The translations under genes and the position numbers were made by a program. From Burkholderiaceae bacterium (GTDB lineage: Bacteria > Pseudomonadota > Gammaproteobacteria > Burkholderiales > Burkholderiaceae_E), in contig JAJTYR010000006.1 of the NCBI GenBank assembly GCA_021463505.1, positions 29,411 through 93,410 on the forward strand: DNA of 64,000 nucleotides, written 5' to 3'. Every line of letters begins with the position of its first letter. Within the stretch, counting starts at the first letter, position 1. A model generated the notes under the pieces. It did no database searches and was not told the DNA's origin. It saw only the letters and a list, made by a program, of their open reading frames with translations. Shown here in pieces: positions 1 to 10,324 of this stretch.

Positions 1-1
1 G

Positions 2-670
2 GATTCGCCGGTGCTGCACACGCGGCGCACCGACCTGCAAGGACGCACGCCGCACCAGCGCGAGTACCTGCGCAACATCCTGTCGCACGACATCACTTTC
101 GGCATCGGTCCCGCCGGCACGGGCAAGACGTACCTTGCGGTGGCCTGCGCGGTCGATGCGCTCGAGCGCGATGCCATCCAGCGCATCGTGCTGACGCGGC
201 CGGCGGTCGAAGCCGGCGAGCGGCTCGGCTTCCTGCCCGGAGACCTGGCGCAGAAAGTCGACCCGTACCTGCGACCGCTCTACGACGCGCTCTACGACCT
301 GCTGGGTTTCGATCGCACCGCACGGATGTTCGAGAAGCAGGCGATCGAGATTGCCCCGCTCGCCTACATGCGCGGGCGCACGCTGAACAACTCGTTCGTC
401 ATCCTCGACGAGGCGCAGAACACCACGCCCGAGCAGATGAAGATGTTCCTCACGCGCATCGGCTTCGGCTCGCGCGCCGTCGTCACCGGCGACATGACGC
501 AGATCGACCTCCCCAAAGGGCAGGCATCGGGCCTGATCGAAGCCCGACGACTGCTGCGCAGGGTGCGCGGACTCGCGTTCACCGAGTTCGACAGCTCCGA
601 CGTGGTGCGCCATCCGCTGGTGGCGCGCATCGTCGATGCCTATGAGCGCGCGAACCCCGGCCAGGCATGA
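2..670 (+). CDS. phoH: PhoH family P-loop ATPase, 5' end outside window
   Basis: This is the C-terminal two thirds of a PhoH-like protein, a cytoplasmic P-loop NTPase related to the helicase/RNase-associated PhoH group. The frame is open back to the window edge, so the true start lies upstream; a GTG at 11 is only the first in-frame candidate. A Walker A motif GPAGTGKT lies about 33 residues after that GTG, and a Walker B-like ILDEAQN follows near residue 131. The motif [17 protein letters not shown] is typical of the family. About 222 residues are visible, against roughly 320-350 in full proteins. ybeY follows directly, and phoH-ybeY-corC-lnt is a common proteobacterial order, linking it to rRNA maturation and envelope genes. 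The family is clear; its precise biochemical role is not established. Confidence 0.93.
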   Translation, partial: DSPVLHTRRTDLQGRTPHQREYLRNILSHDITFGIGPAGTGKTYLAVACAVDALERDAIQRIVLTRPAVEAGERLGFLPGDLAQKVDPYLRPLYDALYDLLGFDRTARMFEKQAIEIAPLAYMRGRTLNNSFVILDEAQNTTPEQMKMFLTRIGFGSRAVVTGDMTQIDLPKGQASGLIEARRLLRRVRGLAFTEFDSSDVVRHPLVARIVDAYERANPGQA

Positions 671-680
671 ACGCGACACG

Positions 681-1163
681 GTGCGGCGCCGCGGGCCTGC
701 GGTGCCGCGCCCGGTGGTGCGGTCGCTGTCGCTGTCGATCCAGCTCGGCGACGGCGTGCGCGAGCTGCCCGCTTCACGCGCCCGGCTGCGTCGCTGGGTG
801 GCGGCAGCCATCGATGCCGACGCCACGATCACCCTGCGCTTCGTCGACGAACGCGAAGCCCGCTTGCTCAATGTCCGCTACCGGCATCGCGACTACGCGA
901 CCAATGTGCTCACCTTCTCCTATCCCGGCGACCACGGACGGGTGAGCGCAGACGTCGTGATCTGCGTGCCGGTGGTGCTGCGCGAGGCGCGCGCGCAGCG
1001 CAAGGCGCCGGCCGCGCACCTCGCGCATCTGGTGATCCACGGCGTACTGCACGCGTGCGGCCATGATCACGAGCAGCCCGGGCAGGCCGGACGCATGGAG
1101 GCCGCCGAAGTCGCGCTGCTCGCGCGCTTCCGCATCGCCGATCCGTTTCAGGTGCGCGACTGA
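681..1163 (+). CDS. ybeY: Endoribonuclease YbeY (rRNA maturation factor)
   Basis: YbeY is a single-strand-specific metallo-endoribonuclease that acts in 16S rRNA 3' end maturation and 70S quality control. The zinc-binding signature HGVLHACGHDH lies near the C-terminus, its three histidines matching the family H-x3-H-x5-H pattern; the NVLTFSYP stretch is also family-typical. The start is uncertain: an in-frame ATG at 636 would overlap phoH by 35 bases, while GTG codons at 681 and 714 give lengths (about 160 and 149 residues) closer to known YbeY. I chose 681. No strong ribosome binding site distinguishes these options. The gene sits between phoH and corC, the usual arrangement. Confidence 0.92.
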   Translation: MRRRGPAVPRPVVRSLSLSIQLGDGVRELPASRARLRRWVAAAIDADATITLRFVDEREARLLNVRYRHRDYATNVLTFSYPGDHGRVSADVVICVPVVLREARAQRKAPAAHLAHLVIHGVLHACGHDHEQPGQAGRMEAAEVALLARFRIADPFQVRD

Positions 1164-1287
1164 GGATCCGGCGCGCGGGGCGCGAGAGCGGCTGCGCCCG
1201 CCAGGTGCTGTCGCGAGCCTGCTGCGTGCCTGGCAGCACACCGGACGTTCGGGTATGCTCGGACGCACGCCAACCTGCTCCCATCCC

Positions 1288-2169
1288 ATGTCCGGCCCCC
1301 ATTCGGGCAGCGAACATCGACGACCCATGCTCGAACGCCTGGCGGCGCTGCTGCTGCGCGTTCCCGAAGACCGCGACCAGCTGCTCGGCGTGCTCAGGCA
1401 GGCGCACGAGCGCGCACTGCTCGACGCCGATGCGCTGTCGATGATCGAAGGCGTGCTGCAGGTGTCCGAGCTTGCCGCGCGCGACATCATGGTGCCGCGC
1501 GCACAGATGGACGTGATCGACATCAGCCAGCCGCACGAGGTGTTCCTGCCGCGGGTCATCGAGGCCGCCCACTCGCGCTTCCCGGTGGTCGAAGGCGACC
1601 GCGACAACGTGCTCGGCATCCTGCACGCGAAGGAACTGCTGCGGCTGTACACCGACGAGCGCGCCGATGTTCGCGACCTGCTGCGCCCCGCGGTCTTCAT
1701 TCCCGAGTCGAAGCGGCTGAACGTGCTGCTGCGCGACTTCCGCGGCAATCGCGTTCATCTGGCGATCGTCGTCGACGAATACGGCGGCACCGCCGGCCTG
1801 ATCACGATCGAGGACGTGCTCGAGCAGATCGTTGGCGACATCGAAGACGAGTTCGACTTCGACGAGGAGAGCGACCACATCGTGCCGCTCGAGCCGGGCG
1901 GGCACGGGCCGCGCTTCCGCGTGCGGGCGATCGCCGCCATTCGCCAGTTCAACGAGACCGTGGGCGCGCGCCTGTCCGACGAGGAGTTCGATACGGTCGG
2001 CGGACTCGTCACCGAGCAGTTCGGGCGCGTGCCGCGGCGCGGCGAACAGGTCGACCTCGACGGCATCCGCTTCGAGGTGTTGCGCGCCGACGCGCGGCAG
2101 GCGCAGTTGCTGCTCGCCGAACGACTGCCCGCGCCGCCGGGCGAAGAGCCCGAGCCGGGTGTTCGCTGA
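1288..2169 (+). CDS. corC: CorC/HlyC family CBS-domain protein (magnesium/cobalt efflux related)
   Basis: This cytoplasmic CorC protein of about 293 residues has two CBS domains and a C-terminal CorC/HlyC transporter-associated domain. The central region shows the family motifs DIMVPRAQMDVID at the start of the first CBS domain and DEYGGTAGLITIEDVLEQIVG in the second. The C-terminal part (DTVGGLVTEQFGRVPRRGE) is the CorC_HlyC domain. Members are linked to Mg/Co efflux and, from their constant position beside lnt, to apolipoprotein acylation. The ATG at 1288 is the best start; an in-frame ATG at 1255 would add 11 residues. The 3' end overlaps the lnt start by 11 bases, so the two are probably translated together. 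There are no membrane segments, as expected for CorC rather than a CNNM transporter. Confidence 0.92.
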   Translation: MSGPHSGSEHRRPMLERLAALLLRVPEDRDQLLGVLRQAHERALLDADALSMIEGVLQVSELAARDIMVPRAQMDVIDISQPHEVFLPRVIEAAHSRFPVVEGDRDNVLGILHAKELLRLYTDERADVRDLLRPAVFIPESKRLNVLLRDFRGNRVHLAIVVDEYGGTAGLITIEDVLEQIVGDIEDEFDFDEESDHIVPLEPGGHGPRFRVRAIAAIRQFNETVGARLSDEEFDTVGGLVTEQFGRVPRRGEQVDLDGIRFEVLRADARQAQLLLAERLPAPPGEEPEPGVR

Positions 2170-3769
2170 GCCCGAAGTGCAACTGCGCCCGGCGCAGGGG
2201 GTCCTGGCGGCACTGGCCGCAGGCATCGTTCACGCTGCCAGCTTCGCGCCGGCCGGCGCGTGGTGGCTGCAAAGCGCCACGCTGGCTGTGCTGGTCGTGC
2301 TGCTGCTGCGCGCACACGCAGGCACGGCGGGCAGCGCAGCGCGCGCCGCCGTGCTCGGGCTGGCATTCGGATCGGGCTGGTTCGTGGCCGGCGTGGCCTG
2401 GCTCTACGTCAGCATGCATCGCTACGGCGGCATGCCGGCGCCGATCGCCGCACTCGCACTGCTGCTGTTCGGCGCGTATCTCGCACTTTTTCCGGCCGCG
2501 GTGTGCGCGCTGACGCTGCGCGCGGCGCGCGTTGCACGTCTGGCGCCGGCAGCGCCTGGGCCGTGCGCGCTGGCGGCCGCGAGCCTGGTCTTCGCAGGCT
2601 GCTGGGCGCTGTCGGAAATGGCCCGCGGCTACCTGTTCACCGGCTTTCCGTGGCTGGCCATCGGCTATGCACACGTCGACGGGCCGCTGGCCGCACTCGC
2701 CCCGGTCGTCGGCGTGTACGGCGTGTGCGCGTTCGCGGCGCTGTCGGCGTTCGGCCTCGGCGCGCTCGTGCGCCGTCCACCCGCGACGTCCTTCGCGGTC
2801 GCCACGGCGTTGGCGCTTGCACCGCTGCTCGTCGGGGTATCGTCGTCGGGCCGTGCGTGGTCGCAGGCAACCGGCCGCGACCTCACGGTGCGGCTGCTGC
2901 AGGGCAATGTCGGGCAGGACATGAAGTTCGACCCGCTGCGCAGCCTGGCTGCCATGCAGGCCTACGTGAGCGAATTGCTGCGCGTCGATGCCGACCTGAC
3001 CGTGCTGCCCGAAACCGCATGGACCGTGCCGTGGTCGGCCACGCCCGCGACGTTGCGCGACGCGCTGCTTGCCCACCTGGAGCGAAGCGGCGGCCTGGTG
3101 GCGATCGGCATGCCGCTGCCCGGGCAGCCCGCGGCAGGCCAGCCTCACGCTCCGCGGCTCACCAACAGCGTCGCGGTGATCGACCGCGACGGCGCAATCG
3201 CGGCGCGCTACGACAAGCGTCACCTGGTGCCGTTGGGCGAATTCATCCCGCGTGGATTCGGCTGGTTCGTCGCACTGATGCGGATTCCGCTGGGCGAGTT
3301 CGGGCGCGGCCCGGCGACGCAGCCGCCACTCGTGATCGACGGCCAGAAGGTGGCCTTCGACATCTGCTACGAAGACCTGTTCGGCGAGGAACTCGCCGCA
3401 CAGGTGCGCGACGGTGCGACGATCCTCGTGAACGTGAGCAACATCGCCTGGTTCGGTGATTCGCACGCGCTGCCGCAGCACCTGCAGATCGCGCGGATGC
3501 GCGCGATCGAACTCGCGCGGCCGATGCTGCGCGCCACCAACACCGGCGTGACCGCTGCGATCGACGCACGCGGACAGGTCACCGACACGCTGCCGACCTA
3601 CACCGCGGGCGCGCTCGCACTCACGATCCGCGGCAGCACCGGGCTCACGCCGTATGCACGCTGGGGCAATGCCGTGCCGCTCGCACTGGGCTTTGCGCTG
3701 TCGCTGTCCGGCGCGCTGTCCTGCCTCGCCGCGCGCCGCCGGTCGACGGACCCGAACCCGCTAGAATGA
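2159..3769 (+). CDS. lnt: Apolipoprotein N-acyltransferase
   Basis: Lnt transfers an acyl chain from phospholipid to the N-terminal cysteine of diacylated lipoproteins, the last step of lipoprotein maturation, at the periplasmic face of the inner membrane. The first 240 residues are hydrophobic with about six membrane segments, followed by a nitrilase-fold domain. The catalytic triad is visible: Glu285 in LPETAW, Lys353 in [11 protein letters not shown] and Cys403 in [12 protein letters not shown] final hydrophobic segment lies near the C-terminus. The protein is about 536 residues, normal for the family. The frame is open far upstream, but the GTG at 2159 overlapping the corC stop, or the GTG at 2177, is the plausible start. 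Pal, encoded later in this window, is a probable substrate. Confidence 0.95.
   Translation: MFAEPEVQLRPAQGVLAALAAGIVHAASFAPAGAWWLQSATLAVLVVLLLRAHAGTAGSAARAAVLGLAFGSGWFVAGVAWLYVSMHRYGGMPAPIAALALLLFGAYLALFPAAVCALTLRAARVARLAPAAPGPCALAAASLVFAGCWALSEMARGYLFTGFPWLAIGYAHVDGPLAALAPVVGVYGVCAFAALSAFGLGALVRRPPATSFAVATALALAPLLVGVSSSGRAWSQATGRDLTVRLLQGNVGQDMKFDPLRSLAAMQAYVSELLRVDADLTVLPETAWTVPWSATPATLRDALLAHLERSGGLVAIGMPLPGQPAAGQPHAPRLTNSVAVIDRDGAIAARYDKRHLVPLGEFIPRGFGWFVALMRIPLGEFGRGPATQPPLVIDGQKVAFDICYEDLFGEELAAQVRDGATILVNVSNIAWFGDSHALPQHLQIARMRAIELARPMLRATNTGVTAAIDARGQVTDTLPTYTAGALALTIRGSTGLTPYARWGNAVPLALGFALSLSGALSCLAARRRSTDPNPLE
3762..3767 (+). promoter_or_regulatory. Candidate -10 box TAGAAT upstream of glyQ
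   Basis: TAGAAT lies 22 bases before the glyQ start, just inside the end of lnt. The same hexamer recurs upstream of dusB and ybgC. I see no convincing -35 element, so this is a tentative promoter for glyQS. Confidence 0.4.
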
Positions 3770-3788
3770 CGGCTTTTCGCGCGTCTCC

Positions 3789-4671
<883 letters not shown>

Positions 4672-4682
<11 letters not shown>

Positions 4683-6795
4683 GAACGACGCACGCCTCGC
4701 CGCCAGCGCACCGCTGCTGGTCGAACTGTTCACCGAGGAGTTGCCGCCGAAAGCGCTGCAACGCCTCGGCGACGCCTTCCGCGCCGGCATCGCCGATGGC
4801 TTGCGCAGCCGCGGACTGGCCGCCGAAGACGCACGCGCCGAGGGCTTCGCAACGCCGCGGCGCCTGGCGGTGCGCGTGGACGCCGTGGCCGCGCAGGCGC
4901 CCGATCGCACCGTGGAGGTGAAGGGACCCTCGGTGAAGGTGGCGCTCGACGCCGCCGGCGCACCCACCCAGGCGCTGCTCAAGTGGGCCGAGAAACAGGC
5001 TGCACCGATCGCTTCGCTCACCCGCGCCGGAGACGGCAGGCAGGAGTGCTTCTGGTACCGCAGCAGGGTGCACGGCGCTTCGCTCGATGCCGTCATCGAC
5101 GCAGTCATCGCCCAGGCGCTGGCGGCATTGCCCATCCCGAAGACGATGCAATACCAGCTCGCCGACGGGCAGACCACGGTCAGCTTCGTGCGACCGGTTC
5201 ACGGGCTGATCGTGCTGCACGGCTCACGCGTGGTCGACGCGGCGGCGCTCGGGCTGCGCTCGGGGCGCGTCACGCGCGGACACCGCTTCCAGTGCGACGG
5301 CCCGCTCGCGATCACCGACGCCACCATCTACGAAGCGACGCTCGCCTCGCACGGGCGCGTCCTCGCGTCGTTCGCGGCGCGCCGCGATCGCATCGACGGG
5401 TTGCTGCGCGGACGCGCCGCCGCGCTGGGCGCCTCGCTCGGCGACGAGGCCCAGGTGGCCACGCTGCTCGACGAAGTCACCGCCCTGGTCGAGTGGCCGG
5501 CGGTCTACGTCGGCGAGTTCGAGAGCGAGTTCCTGCGCGTTCCGCAGGAGTGCCTGATCCTGACGATGCGCACCAACCAGAAGTACTTTCCGTTGTTCGA
5601 GCCGGGCGGGCGGCTGTTGCCCCGGTTCCTGATCGTCTCGAACATGGAGGTCGACGACCCGCGCTTCATCATCGACGGCAACCAGCGGGTGGTGCGTCCG
5701 CGGCTGGCCGACGCCCGTTTCTTCTTCGAACAGGACCGCAAGACACCGCTCGCAGCACGCGTGAGCCGGCTCGCATCCGTCGTCTACCACGCGAAGCTCG
5801 GCACGCAGGCCGATCGCGTCGAACGCGTGCGATCGATCGCGCGCGAAGTCGCGACGCGCCTGCGCGCCGACACCTCGCTGGCCGACCGTGCCGCGCTGCT
5901 CGCCAAGACGGACCTCCTCACCGGGATGGTGGGCGAGTTTCCGGAGCTTCAGGGCGTGATGGGCGCCTACTACGCGCGCCACGACGGCGAACCCGAGGCC
6001 GTGGCGCGCGCCATCGCCGAGCAATACCAGCCGCGCTTCGCGGGCGACACGCTGCCTGCCACCGAGACCGGCACCGTGCTCGCACTCGCAGACAAGCTCG
6101 AGACGCTGGCCGGGATGTTCGGCATCGGCCAGCAGCCCGGCGGCGACAGGGATCCGTTCGCGCTGCGCCGCCACGCCCTGGGCGTGATACGCATGCTGGT
6201 CGAGCATCGCCTCGGGCTGCCGCTGGACACACTGGTCGACGCCGCGTTCCGCGCGTTCGGCGATCGCGTCACCCACGCGCACGTCGAACTCGAGACCTTC
6301 TTTCACGAGCGACTGGCCGGCTACCTGCGCGAACGCGGTTTCGCGGCGCAGGAGATCGCCGCGGTGCTCGAGCAACGGCCGATGCACCTCGCACTGGTGC
6401 CAGCGCGACTCGAAGCGGTGCGCGAATTCGCCAGGCTGCCCGAAGCGCAGGCGCTGGCCGCCGCGAACAAGCGCATCGTCAACATCCTGAAGAAGGCCGG
6501 TGACGGCATCGGTGGCGCGGCCGACCGGACGCTGTTCTCCGAACCGGCCGAACGCGCGCTGGCCGAACACATCGCCGAACTCGGGCCGCAGGTCGAGGCG
6601 CGAATGGCCACGGCCGACTTCACCGGCGCGCTGACCCTGATGGCACGGATGCGCGATCCCGTGGACCGCTTCTTCGACGACGTGATGGTCATGACCGAGG
6701 ACGCGCGCGTGCGCACCAACCGGCTCGCGCTGCTGTCCGGACTGCGCCACCTGATGAACCAGGTCGCGGACATCTCGAAGCTGTCGTCCGCCTGA
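4672..6795 (+). CDS. glyS: Glycine--tRNA ligase beta subunit
   Basis: GlyS is the 707-residue beta subunit of glycyl-tRNA synthetase, needed for tRNA recognition. The N-terminus contains [15 protein letters not shown], the standard opening of the family. The middle carries the conserved [20 protein letters not shown] and [17 protein letters not shown] blocks (approximately residues 320-360). An HD-like region and a C-terminal anticodon-binding domain follow. Length is normal and the frame is intact. The ATG at 4672 overlaps glyQ, consistent with translational coupling. Confidence 0.97.
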
Positions 6796-6810
6796 GCCGG
6801 GCGCGCAGTC

Positions 6811-7344
6811 GTGAAGCTGATCATCCTCGACCGCGACGGCGTCATCAACCGCGACAGCGACGCCTGCATCCGCAACGCCGACGAGTGGCGGCCGCTGCCC
6901 GGCAGCCTCGAGGCGATCGCGCGCCTGTCGCGCGCGGGCTATCGGGTCGTCGTCGCCACCAACCAGTCGGGCATCGCCCGCGGCCTGTTCGACCTCGCAA
7001 CGCTGGCGTCGATTCACGCAAAGATGCTCCAGACGGTGGCTGCCGCCGGCGGACGCATCGATGCGATCTTCTTCTGTCCACACGGCCCCGACGACGGCTG
7101 CGCCTGCCGCAAGCCCAGGCCGGGGCTGTTCCTCGAGGTGCTCGGCCGGTTCCGGGCAACACCCGCGGAAGTCCACGCGATCGGCGACCAGTTGCGCGAT
7201 CTGCAGGCCGCGCATGCGGCCGGCTGCCGGCCGATCCTGGTGCTCACCGGCAAGGGCCAGGCAACGCTGGCCAATGGCGGCCTGCCGCCCGACACCGTGG
7301 TGCGCGTCGATCTCGCCGCGGTCGCCGCCGAACTGGCGCCCTGA
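6811..7344 (+). CDS. gmhB: D-glycero-beta-D-manno-heptose 1,7-bisphosphate 7-phosphatase
   Basis: GmhB is a HAD-superfamily phosphatase that removes the 7-phosphate from heptose bisphosphate in the ADP-heptose pathway for LPS inner core. The nucleophile motif ILDRDGVIN supplies Asp7 and Asp9. A structural zinc site is formed by Cys89, His91, Cys97 and Cys99 in the CPHGPDDGCACRKP stretch, which separates GmhB from other HAD enzymes. The length, 177 residues, is usual. The start is GTG at 6811. The stop codon overlaps the ATG of the next gene by one base. The product would feed heptosyltransferase WaaC encoded at 52.6 kb. Confidence 0.94.
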   Translation: MKLIILDRDGVINRDSDACIRNADEWRPLPGSLEAIARLSRAGYRVVVATNQSGIARGLFDLATLASIHAKMLQTVAAAGGRIDAIFFCPHGPDDGCACRKPRPGLFLEVLGRFRATPAEVHAIGDQLRDLQAAHAAGCRPILVLTGKGQATLANGGLPPDTVVRVDLAAVAAELAP

Positions 7345-8126
7345 TGCGGGGTGCGGGCACGGCGTGTCGGGCGCTGCGCTCGGCCCTGTTCGTGCTGTTC
7401 CAGGCGGTGACTCTCGCGCCCTACGCGGTGCTGTGCCTGCTGTGGGCGCCGCTGCCGCTTCACTGGCGCTATCGGCTCACTGTCGGGTGGCCGCGCCTGG
7501 TGATCTGGGGAGCGCGTCACATCGTCGGCATCCGCCATCGCGTCATCGGTGCAGACAATCTTCCCGACGCACCGGTCATCCTGCTGTCGAAGCACCAGTC
7601 CACCTGGGAAACGCTGTTCTTTCCCGCTTTCATGCCGCGCGAGCTGTGCTACGTCTTCAAGCGCGAACTCCTGTACGTGCCCTTCTTCGGTTGGGGCATC
7701 GGGCTGCTCGGCATGATCCACATCGACCGCAGTCGCGGCAACGACGCGTTCGAACAGGTGGTGCGGCAGGGCCAACGCAAGCTCGCCGAAGGCCGCTGGA
7801 TCATCATCTTTCCCGAGGGCACGCGCACGCGTGCCGGCTCACGGGGAAAGTACAAGACCGGGGGTGCGCGACTCGCGGTGCGCACCGGCGCCGCGGTCGT
7901 GCCGATCGCGGTGAATTCCGGCGAGTGCTGGCCACGCCGGAAGTTCCTGCTGCGAGCCGGCCTGATCACCGTCTCGATCGGCCCGCCGATCGCAAGCACC
8001 GGCAGGAGCGCCGAGGAACTGAACGACGCAGTCGAAGGCTGGATAGAATCCGAAATGTGCCGCCTGAGTCCGCATCTGTATCGTGACGAGGCCTGCAGCG
8101 GCGCGACGAAGGATCCGATCGCTTGA
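7344..8126 (+). CDS. plsC: 1-acyl-sn-glycerol-3-phosphate acyltransferase family protein
   Basis: This is a PlsC/LPLAT-type acyltransferase of 260 residues, expected to acylate lysophosphatidic acid in phospholipid synthesis at the inner membrane. The N-terminal 45 residues are hydrophobic and probably anchor it. The catalytic HX4E-type motif is KHQSTWE with His84, and the substrate-binding motif FPEGTRT occupies residues 156-162. The ATG at 7344 overlaps the gmhB stop by one base. A gene of this family directly after gmhB is common in beta- and gammaproteobacteria. Whether it is the main PlsC or a paralogue with another acyl acceptor cannot be read from sequence. Confidence 0.88.
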   Translation: MRGAGTACRALRSALFVLFQAVTLAPYAVLCLLWAPLPLHWRYRLTVGWPRLVIWGARHIVGIRHRVIGADNLPDAPVILLSKHQSTWETLFFPAFMPRELCYVFKRELLYVPFFGWGIGLLGMIHIDRSRGNDAFEQVVRQGQRKLAEGRWIIIFPEGTRTRAGSRGKYKTGGARLAVRTGAAVVPIAVNSGECWPRRKFLLRAGLITVSIGPPIASTGRSAEELNDAVEGWIESEMCRLSPHLYRDEACSGATKDPIA

Positions 8127-8992
8127 GGCACTCCATCGAACGAAGCGGCGCTCGCATGCGCGACGTGGCGGGCGACCTCGCGCTGCGCGCGCAACCGGGC
8201 GCCGACGCCACACTGCAGCCGAGCCTGCCGCTGTTCGCTTCGCCGCCGGTGACGCCGCACACTCCGGCACGCGTCTGCACCGGCGTGCGCTCGACGATGC
8301 TGTGCGAGCAGGCGGTGCACTACGAATTGCGGCGCTCGCGCCGGCGCACGATCGGCTTCGTGATCGACGAGCGCGGGCTGCGCGTCACCGCGCCGCGCTG
8401 GGTGCCGATCGCCGAGGTCGAGCGCGCGCTGCAGGAGAAGGCGCGCTGGATCCTGCGCAAGCTCGTCGAGTGGCGCGCTCACGAGGCGCGTCGCGAGCGG
8501 CTCAGGATCCGCTGGCGGCACGGGGCCACGTTGCGCTACCTCGGAACCAGCCTCGTGCTGTCGGTCGATGCCGGCGCGCGCGGCATCGCGCGCGACGGCG
8601 CGCTGCTGCGCGTCGGCCTGCCGCCACAGGCCGGCGAGGAGCAGCTGCGCGATCGCGTCCAGGCCTGGCTGCAGACACGCGCGCGCGAGCTGTTCGCCGA
8701 ACGCATTGCGGTGTTCGCGCAGCGGCTGGGATGCTCGCCGAGCCGATGGACACTGTCGTCGGCGCGCACCCGCTGGGGCAGCTGCACGTCCGACGGCACG
8801 ATCCGTCTGAACTGGCGGCTCGTGCACTTTCCACCCGAGATCGTCGACTACGTGATCGCGCACGAATTCGCGCATCTTCGGGAACTCAACCACGGACCGC
8901 GCTTCTGGGCCACCGTGGGCGAGCTGTTCCCCGACTTCGAGCGCGCACGCGCCTGGCTGCGCGACTTTCCGGACGACACGCCGGTCGGATAG
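8123..8992 (+). CDS. YgjP family M48-like zinc metallopeptidase (DUF45)
   Basis: The protein carries the zinc-protease signature HEFAH (His247, Glu248, His251) with a third ligand His257 in LNHGPRFW. It is preceded by the conserved RWGSCTSDGTIRLNWRL block, which defines the YgjP/DUF45 family. Members are cytoplasmic or peripheral metallopeptidases whose substrates are poorly known. The proposed TTG start at 8123 overlaps the previous stop; an ATG at 8156 is an alternative and would shorten the protein by 11 residues. The first 50 or so residues are not part of the conserved domain. It lies in line with plsC and gloA and probably forms one transcription unit with plsC. Confidence 0.85.
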   Translation: MRHSIERSGARMRDVAGDLALRAQPGADATLQPSLPLFASPPVTPHTPARVCTGVRSTMLCEQAVHYELRRSRRRTIGFVIDERGLRVTAPRWVPIAEVERALQEKARWILRKLVEWRAHEARRERLRIRWRHGATLRYLGTSLVLSVDAGARGIARDGALLRVGLPPQAGEEQLRDRVQAWLQTRARELFAERIAVFAQRLGCSPSRWTLSSARTRWGSCTSDGTIRLNWRLVHFPPEIVDYVIAHEFAHLRELNHGPRFWATVGELFPDFERARAWLRDFPDDTPVG

Positions 8993-9028
8993 GTCGCATT
9001 CCCCCCGTTCACAGGAAAGGATGCACGC

Positions 9029-9427
9029 ATGCGAATCCTTCACACCATGCTGCGAGTCGGTGACATGCAGCGCTCGATCGACTTCTACACGCGGCTGATG
9101 GGCATGAAGGTGCTGCGCACCACCGATCGCCCCGAGCAGAAGTATTCGCTCGCCTTCGTCGGCTACGGCGACGAGGCCGCCCACGCGGTGATCGAGCTCA
9201 CCTTCAACTACGGCGTCGGGCACTACGAGCCCGGCACCGGCTACGGCCACATCGCAATCGAAGTGGACGACGCAGCCGCTGCCTGCGCGCGCATCCGCGC
9301 GGGTGGCGGACAGGTGACTCGGGAGGCCGGCCCGGTGAAGGGCGGCACGACGGTGATCGCGTTCGTGCAGGATCCCGATGGCTACAAGATCGAGTTGATC
9401 GAGCGTCGCGACGGGCAAAGCGGCTGA
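9029..9427 (+). CDS. gloA: Lactoylglutathione lyase (glyoxalase I)
   Basis: GloA converts the methylglyoxal-glutathione hemithioacetal to S-lactoylglutathione in detoxification. The 132-residue protein has the two beta-alpha-beta repeats of the family. All four metal ligands sit at the same numbers as in the E. coli enzyme: His5, Glu56, His74 and Glu122. The pattern favours the Ni/Co-dependent bacterial type, since the Zn-type inserts are absent. An AGGAAAGG ribosome binding site lies about 10 bases before the ATG. It is the last gene of the first plus-strand block and converges with rsmA. Confidence 0.96.
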   Translation: MRILHTMLRVGDMQRSIDFYTRLMGMKVLRTTDRPEQKYSLAFVGYGDEAAHAVIELTFNYGVGHYEPGTGYGHIAIEVDDAAAACARIRAGGGQVTREAGPVKGGTTVIAFVQDPDGYKIELIERRDGQSG

Positions 9428-9448
9428 GCGCGTTGCGGCACACCGCGC

Positions 9449-9469
9449 GCTGCGCACCCGCGGCGCAGC
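9449..9469. terminator. GC-rich hairpin between convergent gloA and rsmA
   Basis: A perfect 7-bp stem, GCTGCGC and GCGCAGC, is separated by a 7-base loop in the 74-base gap between two convergent genes. There is no T tract, so it could act only as a weak or bidirectional terminator. The function is inferred from position. Confidence 0.35.
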
Positions 9470-9501
9470 CGCGCCGGCTGCCGTGCACGCCGGCAGTCGC
9501 G

Positions 9502-10305
9502 CTACCGGCCCTCGGCCTCGCGCAACCGCCTGGCCAGATCGAGCCAGGTCGCGACCCCGAGGTCCTCGGGGCGCAGGGCCGGATCGAGGTGCACCGCAGG
9601 CACACCGCGCGCGGCAAGCCACGGCAGCAGGGTCTTGCGGATCATCTTGCGGCGCTGCGCGAAGCCGGCGGCAAGCAGACGCTGCAGCGGCGCCGTCTCG
9701 TCGTCCGCCACGGCGCGGCGCACCGTCATGCGCAGCACCGCGGATTCGACCGCCGGCGGCGGAGCGAACGCCTGCGGCGGCACGGCGAACAGCGCCTCGA
9801 CGTCGTAGTACGCCTGCAGCAGCACCGACAGACGCCCGAACCCGCTGCCGCCCGGCCCGGCGACGATCCGCTCGACCACCTCCTTCTGCAGCATGAAGTG
9901 CTGGTCGGCAATCCGGCTGCGAAACGCCAGCAGGTGCACCAGCAGCGGACTGGAGATGTTGTACGGCAGGTTGCCGACCAGTCGCAGCGGCGGCGCGGCG
10001 CCGTCGCCCGGCGCGATGCGCGAGAAGTCGAACCGCAGCGCGTCGGCCTGGTGCAGGCCCAGGCGATCGGGACCCCAGCGGCGCTGCAACCGCGCCGCCA
10101 GGTCGCGATCGATCTCCACGGCATGCAGGTGCCGCACGCGTCCGAGCAGGGCCGCGGTGAGCGCCGCCAGCCCCGGGCCGATCTCCACGATGACCTGTCC
10201 TTCGCGCGGATCGATCGCCGCGACGATTGCGTCGATCACCGATGCATCGACGAGGAAGTGCTGCCCGAAGCGCCTGCGCGCGACGTGTCCGGCGGCGTGA
10301 CCCAC
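9502..10305 (-). CDS. rsmA: 16S rRNA (adenine1518/1519-N6)-dimethyltransferase RsmA (KsgA)
   Basis: RsmA dimethylates two adjacent adenines near the 3' end of 16S rRNA during 30S assembly. The N-terminus carries RRFGQHFLVD, the family opening. SAM-binding motif I is EIGPGLAALT and the catalytic motif is NLPYNISSPLL. The C-terminal RNA-binding region contains QRRKMIRKTL. I placed the start at the GTG at 10305, giving 267 residues; the frame is open further but that stretch runs into surA. It lies 19 bases after surA, and in many relatives pdxA sits between them; here it is absent. Confidence 0.93.
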   Translation of the reverse strand: MGHAAGHVARRRFGQHFLVDASVIDAIVAAIDPREGQVIVEIGPGLAALTAALLGRVRHLHAVEIDRDLAARLQRRWGPDRLGLHQADALRFDFSRIAPGDGAAPPLRLVGNLPYNISSPLLVHLLAFRSRIADQHFMLQKEVVERIVAGPGGSGFGRLSVLLQAYYDVEALFAVPPQAFAPPPAVESAVLRMTVRRAVADDETAPLQRLLAAGFAQRRKMIRKTLLPWLAARGVPAVHLDPALRPEDLGVATWLDLARRLREAEGR

Positions 10306-10324
10306 GCGAGGACGGCCGCCGCCG

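Noticed and set aside
5224..7215. A 663-residue open frame opposite glyS and gmhB
   Set aside because: Antisense shadow of well-supported genes; Arg/Ala/His-rich composition with no domain character. Very GC-rich DNA gives long opposite-strand frames.
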